Assembly: GCA_964017145.1 (NCBI GenBank)
Contig: CAXHKQ010000305.1
Coordinates: 1 to 26,415 of the forward strand
Source: Agrocybe praecox
Taxonomy: Eukaryota; Basidiomycota; Agaricomycetes; Agaricales; Agrocybaceae
Reading direction: 5' to 3'
DNA length: 26,415 bases
The notes below the pieces were generated by a model. The model did not search any database. It was not told the origin of the DNA and worked only from the letters and a program-made list of their open reading frames with translations. Both the position numbers and the translations under genes were made by a program. This document shows positions 18,740 through 26,415 of the stretch, one piece after another (positions within the stretch are counted from its first letter, which is position 1; each line of letters starts with the position of its first letter).

Positions 18740-18855
18740 AATTCCGGCTTAGCGGAGTTTCCGGCTTACAGAGGTCGACAATTCGTGTTCTTGGGACCAA
18801 ACAAGACAAAAAAATGCCGGCTTAGCGAGGATTCTGGCTTAGGGAGGTTTTACTG
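18740..18855. mobile_element. pogo/Tigger-like terminus with repeated motif
   Basis: Read from the right, the end is CAGTAAAACCTCCCTAAGCC followed by further copies, and TA abuts it at 18856-18857. The motif CYGGCTTANNGAGG occurs four times (from about 18743, 18761, 18817 and 18834). Such iterated ends are transposase-binding sites in pogo/Tigger-type elements. The opposite terminus and a transposase are not seen. Confidence 0.5.
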
Positions 18856-18859
18856 TATA

Positions 18860-20140
18860 TACTCTGTTCGTCTGTGGCTTCTATTTCAAAATAAGCTGCT
18901 GGGAATAACCTACGGAATATACAGGAATCGAGGTATGTAGAGTTACTCCGGAAAATCCTTATATCTCGCTCATTTGTAAACATTGAAACTTGGATTTTTA
19001 GCACAATATTGCATATTTATATGAATTTCATCCCGTTTTTTCATGACATCAATTTTATAACTTTTTATGGCTCATAGAATTGCAATTCATACGTTATGCT
19101 GCACGATCGACATGTATCGACGTGTATAGGAACTGCCGCCGATTCTCGATTAAATATGAACCTTGAGTTATTTCTTGTTTTTGTGTTTTCTAGAGGACAT
19201 TTTTACCTTCAGAATGCTTTGAGGAACCGTCTTTCGATATCCGATCTAGTTGGAATCTGAATGACATTCATTCAAACCAACTGGGTTCCTGCGACATCAA
19301 CAATATAATTATGGCATTATTGGACCTTACATAAACTGGCCTAGTTTGAAGCTATTGTCAATAGTAACTTGTACAAAATGTATATGGTAGAGAAAATACA
19401 ATATATATATAACTTGGAAAAGGAGTTTTCCAGCAGACACGCGAAACGCGAATAAATATGAGTGAAAGAAGGCCCTTGTTTTCTCGGTTTCAACTTTTTG
19501 TTTTGAATGTGCTAAAGACCTTTCTTTCAACCCAACAGAATAACTTTAATCGATAGCTAACTTTAAACCACTTATAATATTCTCATCTTTAGGAACATGT
19601 GCAAACGACGCCACGATCGTGCAAGAATTTAAAAACCAATGTTTTCTCTCAGACAACACGTTTCGAATTCGCCCTTGATTTTTTTATATTTGAAGTACTC
19701 GAGTAGAAGATCAATATAAAAAAATTCGAATGATTCCAGATTTATAGTCATACTCTTAGAATTCAGCTGAATTATAATGGTAATCTTTCGATCCATCTTG
19801 TGACAATACCTAGAATGCATCCGAAATCTGTTATTGCGTTTTGCGAAGCCTTTTGTATCGTTATTACATAATGTGAAAGAATATACCGAATTTAAGTTAT
19901 AAGTCTGGAATCGGAACGCGGAACAGTATCCCGTGTCAATTTCCAACCAGATATACGATATGAAGAAACGTAAATTGAGTTTTAGACCGGCCATAAAAGG
20001 GTTAAGATGAATTTTGCAGGGGTATGTTCCTTGGACAAAAATCCGTTTCATACCTAGATCTACCACCATGCAGAGCCACGACACATAATTTCTATACACC
20101 CTGTACATTCATGTATTTAACTATGTAGAGATAAATTCGA
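18860..20140. other. AT-rich gene-free stretch
   Basis: No supportable gene. The longest frame, on the minus strand at 19629-20108 (159 codons), has no recognisable domain. It starts in a CAGGGTGTATAG string (minus strand, about 20104) that resembles a mariner-type terminus, so part of this stretch may be decayed transposon. Confidence 0.45.
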
Positions 20141-21780
20141 GATTGAATGTTCTCCTAAACGTAATATGCAATGAGTTGAATTTAAGGTGCCTGCCATGTG
20201 GCGGCCCTGTCGCCTCACACATGCCGACAGGCAGGCTGCCGGGCTTCGCTCGATTGTGGGATTTGCACACATACGCTCGCTCGTTCAAACCCAATTCAAT
20301 GGTCGACGCCAAATGGTTATTCGTCACATCACAAAGCCAATACACTTCTTCATCCATCCGATGTGCGGTGCGGTGCCCACATTCACACACACACACACAC
20401 ACGCTTCACACACATGCGTCCGTTATTGTTACAAATAATAATAATTATTATTGATCCGAAAACATCTATAGAGCAGTCAGTTGATGGTAGCATATCAAAC
20501 AATCAAATCATGCATGCGTGCGACGCATAAAGTGCCATGAGCCAAACGCAAAATTGATATTGAATTCTCTCTGCCAAATCTGCGTGTGATATCATATCAC
20601 TATACATATTGCTTACAGCACAATCAATCGTAATGTCGAAGACCAAACATTGCACACTTGAAATTCCAAACCGTCCACAAAATTGGCCGAAAACATTACC
20701 ATAAATCATTCGTCGTCGCGCAACATTAGCCAAAAAACAGATTGGCATTAATGCAGAAACAAACTTAATTTTGCCGAAAAAGAAATTCCGATCACGCTCG
20801 AGCGTACACATTTGCAACCAGCACCAACGTCCAACGACGACGACCACCACTCACACAGTATAAGTAATTCTGCCCGAAATGTATGTGCGAGTGTAATGTA
20901 TGCTTTGCATACATTTCTCTCCCCGAGGGGTGCGTCGTCGTCGGCGACACCGCCACCGACGCCTGGGCCGGCTGTCAGACTTGATGCCTCCGATGCCGCT
21001 GCTGCTGCTGCTGCTGCTGCTGCCGATTCCCATAGGTTGGCCCGCGGTTGTTCATGGTTTATACAAGGTTTCATAATAAAAACCAAAAGCGGAATTAATA
21101 TCGTCACATTTTTTTATATGACTATGTAAACTCGTATTAATTACAATAACATACAATATTTTTGCCGGAGATTGATTATTTCGGTTTAAGAATTAGCATG
21201 AAGGGAATTTCGTTTCATTATGTAACAATGTTTTCTGATGGAGAAAGTGCGGCTGGAGCAGAAACATGGTTCCATCTCCAGCCGAAAAAAAAAATCGCAA
21301 ACTCCGTACGAGATGCGAGCAGTGGTCGCACAAACGTGTCAGTTACTGATGACTGATAAACAATGAACACATATCAATTAGTCTACCAAATAATTACGGA
21401 AAGCTAACAGTTAGGAAGCATACTGTTCCCGCTACTCTAAAGATATGAATATATAATTCGGAGATATTTAGCTCTCGAATGCTGAGAGGCTGCCGAAAAA
21501 CCGTAAAAACTGTAATTCGTCCAAATCGATATATTCTTTGAAATGGGCTATGAATTGTGGTCTCATCTGCGGTTATCTCCGTTTTTGGCTCTCAGTGACT
21601 ATTAAATATCAAATTCAAAATGTTATCGCCTACGAAAGAATGGGGCTGTATAAATCGCAAAAAATATGATATCACCAGGATTAGCAACTAATACTTTCCG
21701 ACGCAGATCGCTGGATTTTGGCTATCGTTCTTGATAAAGACCATGTGAAAAGTTTGTGTTATTACATTTTTTTCCGGGAC
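20140..21780. other. Gene-free stretch with simple repeats
   Basis: Includes a CA tract (about 20384-20402), a perfect 16 bp AT palindrome AATAATAATTATTATT (20437-20452), the GCT tract at 20998-21021, and a nine-base hairpin CGGCTGGAG/CTCCAGCCG around 21251-21285. The frames crossing the GCT tract give poly-Ala or poly-Ser and are not genes. Confidence 0.5.
20998..21021. repeat. (GCT)8 microsatellite
   Basis: Eight uninterrupted GCT triplets. Confidence 0.9.
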
Positions 21781-21794
21781 ACACCACTTCTGTC

Positions 21795-22029
21795 GTCTGC
21801 GTGGCGTAGGGTCAGATCTGACGGTCCTTGGTTCGAATCCCCGGTATGGGTGCGGGATTTTCCATCATCATCATCTACATCCATTTACTCCATTAAGAGT
21901 GTTGTTTGTGTGACTTTATTTGGAATACGAAGCATTTTACAGGTTATTTACTGTTGATAGGCACCAGTTTATCAACATGACTAGTCTCACTCAAACAAGC
22001 AGATTCTTACTAGAACGAGATCAGCGCTG
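21795..22029 (+). mobile_element. tRNA-headed SINE, plus strand
   Basis: The head has a near-consensus A box (TGGCGTAGGGTC, 21802-21813) and a perfect B box (GGTTCGAATCC, 21830-21840), the RNA polymerase III internal promoter. Only 16 bases separate them, shorter than in a tRNA, so the anticodon-arm region is probably deleted. The body from 21864 matches the SINE at 11311-11469, ending at GATCAGCGC. A clean target duplication is not visible. Confidence 0.7.
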
Positions 22030-22290
22030 AAGAAGGAAGCGTGATTTAAGCCAAAATTAACGTGTCTGCTCGCACACGGGCAGATTGATCGGTGTTTTTA
22101 TCACTCTGATACTTTTAGAATTAGTTCATAGCAATCTGTCTTTTACTCATTACACAGTCCCGTCTTTTGACGACGTGTTTGATAAATTGTAGGTGTCATA
22201 TTCGGGGATTCGAACCACGATTAGTGATTCCAAATCCCGACTACGCTACCCATTCTACCATCGCGTCGTCGGTAATCACAAATATCGCAT
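22030..22290 (-). mobile_element. tRNA-headed SINE, minus strand
   Basis: On the minus strand an A box (TGGTAGAATGGG, 22261-22250) and a perfect B box (GGTTCGAATCC, 22216-22206) are 33 bases apart, the spacing of a real tRNA promoter. The tRNA-like stems are too mismatched for a functional tRNA, so this is a SINE head. Its body points left and meets the plus-strand SINE tail to tail near 22030. The body sequence differs from the other SINE, so it may be a second family. Confidence 0.6.
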
Positions 22291-22299
22291 TACCAATAT

Positions 22300-23400
22300 C
22301 AATGCTAGACGCGGTCGAAGCTCCAGAGTGTCTCTATTGAAACCCCCTATACATGCGCCCATAGCATGTGGGCGAGTGGGCATCGCGTTGGGCATCAGAT
22401 AAAATCTGTTACAATGAATTGTTTCGCACAGACCGGCGAGCGTCGCACTCACACACATTCAGGGCAGTATGACAAAATGCAAATACGCACTTGAGCTTTG
22501 CGTATGTGTGCGTATGTGTTCAGCGAGTGGCTGGGGAATGTCGGTGTGTGTGTGTGTGGAGGACTTACGGCCCGTTACGGGACCGAAACACACGTGGCCA
22601 GCGGGCGCATTCGGCGAACGGCGCTCACGAACCAACACCAACACACACACACACACTTTGCGAACTCGATGCTCGCGATCCCGAACAGTAGCCAGCGCAC
22701 ATGTGAAGCGATTTGTATGCTCACACACTCAAATACACAGAAATTCGCGTGTGTGGTGCATGTATACATTAGGGGTTGTTCGTCATTGTGGCCACAAAAT
22801 CTAAACTACCGGACGTTCGGTGTGCTCGTGTGTGTGTGTTGAGCACTGTGCTGCTGTGCTATGCGTTGTGTGTTATGCTGCTGTGCAACATTGCCGTACT
22901 TATGCTGGAAAACACACACTCGTACTTGCTCGTGCGCGAGCGAAACACTGACAAAGTGGCCTTGGGCGAGAAATGAATGATTCCATGGGGTTTTCTAACT
23001 GCAGACTCACACACAGATTGGTGTATTTTCGCCCAGTTTGCTTGCCGCATCAACACGACGACGACGACGACGCCGACGAGACGACAGCAGACGGACGGAC
23101 GCAGACGCCAATGACGATGTCGACGACGACGACGACGAAGAACGTCGACGAAGAACGACGCGCTGCGTCGCTTTTCCCAGATGGGTTGCAATTAATCTTA
23201 CAGTACAGAATGTGGAAGTGTGTGTGTGTGTGTGTTGGTGCACGCATCTGTGCGCAGTAACAACACAGCACGCCAAACACACACATGTATCGCATACAAA
23301 CCACATGAGCGCAGAGCATTCGCATTCACATCACTACGACACCGACGCCTCGCAAATATTTGATTTGTTCAATATGCACTACATGGGCTGATAAGCATTG
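22300..23400. other. Gene-free stretch with CA/GT and GAC repeats
   Basis: CA/GT tracts near 22541-22560, 22640-22655 and 23216-23233, and CGA/GAC triplet runs at about 23054-23072 and 23118-23141, generate numerous overlapping frames on both strands (poly-Asp, poly-Arg, poly-Ser, Thr-His). None has non-repetitive protein character. Confidence 0.55.
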
Positions 23401-23404
23401 ATAC

Positions 23405-23640
23405 TATGAAGGACCAACATTTTTGATGACAGTTTTTTGTAGGCTAACGGCTTAATTCAGCGATCCTGTGACATCTCGATCCCCTTCGAAATTAAATCGC
23501 CGCTAACCCTTGAAAAATGCTCTATTTTCTCGATTGGTACTCCATTCATTCTTTCCCTTGAGCAACCATTTCCATTTGGGAGGGCCAAATACGCGTAAAA
23601 CCATCGATGGGACCACAATTTATAGGAGCACCTGTCATGT
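23405..23640 (-). repeat. Copy 2 of the interspersed repeat family
   Basis: Shares ordered blocks with 6699-6905, starting ATGAAGGACCAACATTT. This is the longer copy: it retains about 90 bases missing from copy 1 and continues into an intact open frame. On the minus strand the shared region corresponds to the protein C-terminus and its 3' flank. Confidence 0.6.
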
Positions 23641-23869
23641 CCGGTACTGTCATTACCGGTACTCTCAAATCAGGAACAAGCTGTTTGTACGTAGTCAATT
23701 GCGGTACGACATTATAGGTGTTTGATAAAAGGCCAGCCAGTCCCGGAACTCTAATAGGAGCCAGGTAGTCATTTCCGGAACCAACTGCGAAACAATTGCA
23801 TTCCAATAGCGTGCATTTCGGCGTATACTGAAAATAGCCACTGCAAATGCAAACATAATATTTAAATTG
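23546..23869 (-). CDS. Open frame attached to the repeat family, unidentified
   Basis: Open on the minus strand from after a stop at 23870-23872 to the stop after GKE at 23546. No ATG lies near the 5' end, and an acceptor-like CATTTGCAG suggests an exon start at about 23840. The N-terminal part is cysteine-rich (VCICSGYFQYTPKC, LLECNCF), followed by a Pro/Val-rich part ending GFTRIWPSQMEMVAQGKE. GFxRIWPS is conserved in the deleted copy at 6.8 kb. It could be the last exon of a multicopy gene, or part of a retroelement. I recognise no domain. Confidence 0.3.
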   Translation of the reverse strand, partial: QFKYYVCICSGYFQYTPKCTLLECNCFAVGSGNDYLAPIRVPGLAGLLSNTYNVVPQLTTYKQLVPDLRVPVMTVPDMTGAPINCGPIDGFTRIWPSQMEMVAQGKE

Positions 23870-23879
23870 TCATGTGCAC

Positions 23880-24825
23880 ATGCAGGAATGACACAATTAC
23901 TTGTTTGCTAATTTATTTGTTTTAATAATGAATATTATATATATTGAATACAATATTTCCAGTATGTCTACAAACAACATCAACGTCGAATCTTGAACGT
24001 CGAAACAATTCAATTACAATTGTTTTCACGATCCACGTTCAACGTCAGCGGCAGTTCCGCTATCTTGAACACAAATCATACAGATATGCCCTATGCGTAG
24101 AAATGTGTCCACACACTACGATTTTCAGTGTAGCTTTGACGTCCAACTTCGGACACATACTTGTATGAGAATGGTCAATACACCCTATCTGGTAATCTGT
24201 GATCTTGAATGTAGTACGCCGTCAACAATTGTGAATTTCGTTTGCTCGGTAGAGAGTTTACAAATGAGTGGAGCCAAAAATGGAAATATACACAGACACA
24301 ACGCGTGCAAACAAGTGCGACTGCGCATTTCAAGACTTAGTTAGTGAATTAAAATAAGTGAATGTTATTATCGATATACATATAAAACGTATAATCTATA
24401 TGCCTTATGTATTATTTCGGAGTTCAGAGAGAACCCCAATTGACGCAATACTCTAGTGTTTGGCTGAGCGGCAGCAATTCATAGCTGCCCACAATCGAGC
24501 TTCTCAAATCAGCAACGCTCTTGAAATGCTTGCATACGTTATTTTCACGTCCACCGTTCGCGTTGGATTGTTTGTGAAAAAAAAATAAACAAATAATACA
24601 TTCATGTCCTGTCATTCGCGTGTCTGATAGCTTTGATGCATATCATGCAGGTATTCATCCCTTCCACAATAGACGACGGCCGTGGTCCAAATTTCGAAAT
24701 TCCGGCACCGTCATGTTCTAATCTACTGGAATTCGAAGGTAAAACCCGAAGTATGTTCAGGATACGTTATTCGTGATCTAACAATTTCATATAACATATA
24801 TATATGATAGATTCTATTCTACTAT
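23880..24825. other. Gene-free stretch
   Basis: No supportable gene. The segment around 24231-24290 shares GAGTTTACAAATGAGT and flanking similarity with 8840-8900, so it is repeat-derived. The minus frame 24424-24615 is open but has no recognised domain. Confidence 0.4.
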
Positions 24826-24828
24826 TCC

Positions 24829-24958
24829 GATGAAATACACTAGGAGAAAAAACGAACTCATATAGTTTATTCTCTCCAAGAGTATTGGAACTACTATTGC
24901 GATGAAATACTCTAGGAGAATATACGAACTTATTTAGTATATTATCTCCTAGAGTATT
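24829..24958. repeat. 72 bp tandem pair with palindromic arms
   Basis: GATGAAATAC starts at 24829 and again at 24901, a period of 72 bases. In the second unit AATACTCTAGGAGA (24906-24919) is the exact complement of TCTCCTAGAGTATT (24945-24958), a 14 bp stem with a 25-base loop. The first unit has the same arms with mismatches. Confidence 0.8.
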
Positions 24959-25066
24959 GGATCGGAAAGAATTTATTTTGAATGTCGGCAAGTATAAGAA
25001 TCGATGTTGTTTGCAAACCTACTGTATATATTTTATACTTATACTATCATAAATATATATATATAT

Positions 25067-26415
25067 GCTGATCGCACATCCTAGCTCAGCGAGCGCGCGT
25101 GTATCTGCGGGTAATGCTCTCGCAGTCGATTGCGATTCCTAAATACACACGTGCATATGGCCACCGAATAACATACATGCATACGGTCGCAGGGGTAGGG
25201 CGATCTGCTGAGCTTCGATTCGTGCTTGCGTGTGCACTCGCTAAGCTGATCGTACATCCTAGCTCAGCGAGCGCGCGTGTATCTGCGGGTAATGCTTACG
25301 CAGCCGATTGTGATACCAAATTACACACGTGCATATGGCCACCGAATAACATACATGCATACGGTCGCAGGGGTAGAGCGATCTGCTGAGCATCGATTCG
25401 TGCGTACGTGTGCACTCGCTAAGCTTATCGCACATCCTAGCTCAGCGGGCGCGCGTGTATCTGCGGGTAATGCTTACGCAGCCGATTGTGATACCAAATT
25501 ACACACGTGCATATGGCCACCGAATAACATACATGCATACGGTCGCAGGGGTAGAGCGATTTGCTGAGCTTCGATTCGTGCTTGCGTGTGCACTCGCTAA
25601 GCTGATCGCACATCCTAGCTCAGCGGGCGCGCGTGTATCTGCGGGTAATGCTTACGCAGCCGATTGTGATACCAAATTACACACGTGCATATGGCCACCG
25701 AATAACATACATGCATACGGTCGCAGGGGTAGAGCGATTTGCTGAGCTTCGATTCGTGCTTGCGTGTGCACTCGCTAAGCTTATCGCACATCCTAGCTCA
25801 GCGGGCGCGCGTGTATCTGCGGGTAATGCTTACGCAGCCGATTGTGATACCAAATTACACACGTGCATATGGCCACCGAATAACATACATGCATACGGTC
25901 GCAGGGGTAGAGCGATCTGCTGAGCTTCGATTCGTGCTTGCGTGTGCACTCGCTAAGCTGATCGTACATCCTAGCTCAGCGAACGCGCGTGTATCTGCGG
26001 GTAATGCTCTCGCAGCCGATTGCGATTCCTAAATACACACGTGCATATGGCCACCGAATAACATACATGCATACGGTCGCAGGGGTAGGGCGATCTGCTG
26101 AGCTTCGATTCGTGCTTGCGTGTGCACTCGCTAAGCTGATCGTACATCCTAGCTCAGCGAACGCGCGTGTATCTGCGGGTAATGCTCTCGCAGCCAAATG
26201 CGGCGCCAAATTACACACGTGCATATGGCCACCGAATAACATACGTGCATACGGTCGCAGGGGTAGAGCGATTTGCTGAGCTTCGATTCGTGCTTGCGTG
26301 TGCACTCGCTAAGCTGATCGTACATCCTAGCTCAGCGAGCGCGCGTGTATCTGCGGGTAATGCTTACGCAGCCGATTGTGATACCAAATTACACACGTGC
26401 ATATGGCCACCGAAT
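25067..26415. repeat. 178 bp satellite array, running off the window
   Basis: Starting from the shared CATCCTAGCTCAGCG point, units begin at 25073, 25251, 25429, 25607, 25785, 25963, 26141 and 26319. That is a constant 178-base period, with seven complete units and one partial unit at the edge. Homology starts abruptly at GCTGATCG (25067) next to a (TA)n run. Units fall into types by the stretch after GGGTAATGC: TCTCGCAG..GATTCC (units 1 and 6), TTACGCAG..GATACC (2-5 and 8), and a variant with GCGGCGCC (7). Because 178 is not a multiple of three, the 96-111 codon frames seen here shift frame each unit and are not genes. Confidence 0.95.

Noticed and set aside
19629..20108. 159-codon minus-strand open frame
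   Set aside because: AT-rich composition with no recognisable domain. It begins in a mariner-end-like string, so it is more likely decayed transposon or chance.
22206..22262. Functional tRNA gene on the minus strand
   Set aside because: A and B boxes are good but the acceptor and anticodon stems do not pair, and the sequence continues into a SINE body.
23038..23391. Acidic/Arg-rich protein frames around the GAC repeats
   Set aside because: All six frames over the triplet repeats are open or nearly so. The products are homopolymers.
25099..26305. Series of 96-111 codon open frames in the satellite
   Set aside because: They repeat because the DNA repeats. The 178-base period shifts the frame at each unit, and both strands are open.
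25067..26415. CRISPR-like array
   Set aside because: The whole 178 bp unit is repeated with no unique spacers, in a eukaryotic context.

Overview
The window looks like non-bacterial, eukaryotic DNA, most likely an arthropod and probably an insect. The reasons are long gene-poor stretches with CA/GT, CGG and GAC microsatellites, several Tc1/mariner-type transposase fossils, a hAT element, MITEs with exact target-site duplications, tRNA-headed SINEs, a satellite array, and an arthropod-style initiator (TCAGT) with a downstream promoter element. I cannot name the species. Most open frames longer than 60 codons are by-products of CA/GT repeats or GC-rich simple sequence and are not reported as genes.

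Layout. 1-1475: no gene, only microsatellites. 1480-2625: a degenerate mariner (maT-like) transposase on the minus strand, split by a 431 bp fold-back MITE. 2660-5130: simple-sequence DNA with one weak possible two-exon mini-gene. 5136-5371: a second kind of MITE. 6300-6905: a pogo/Tigger-like terminus, hairpins, and one copy of a repeat family that returns at 23.4 kb. 7300-8700: GC- and CpG-rich DNA with a candidate core promoter near 8315. 8531-8930: termini of hAT-like and mariner-like elements. 9451-9757: a MITE whose core matches the one at 1806. 11299-11481: a 5'-truncated SINE with a perfect 12 bp target duplication.

The only convincing protein-coding locus is at 11.5-13.2 kb. A minus-strand intronless gene (11562-12662) encodes a 366-residue protein built from three near-identical 100-residue modules rich in Ser/Thr-Pro. 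It has a core promoter and a poly(A) signal in the right places. Diverging from it is a plus-strand frame without an ATG (12704-13171) of unknown identity. The 3' part of that frame plus its flank (12953-13482) is duplicated in tandem at 13525-14966. The second copy is broken and carries a 911 bp non-autonomous hAT element with perfect 12 bp end matches and an 8 bp target duplication. Next to it is an internally deleted DD34D mariner (15018-15911), and then an older Tc1/mariner fossil (16800-17070).

The right third is again mostly repeat DNA: a pogo/Tigger-like end (18740-18855), two SINEs arranged tail to tail (21795-22290), and a second copy of the 6.7 kb repeat family with an open cysteine-containing frame (23400-23869). 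A 72 bp tandem pair with palindromic arms lies at 24829-24958. From 25067 to the window edge there is a 178 bp satellite (seven full units and one partial). No RNA gene, CRISPR array or operon is present. The strongest candidates for something undescribed are the triplicated S/T-P protein with its divergent neighbour, the nested and chimeric MITE family, and the satellite.
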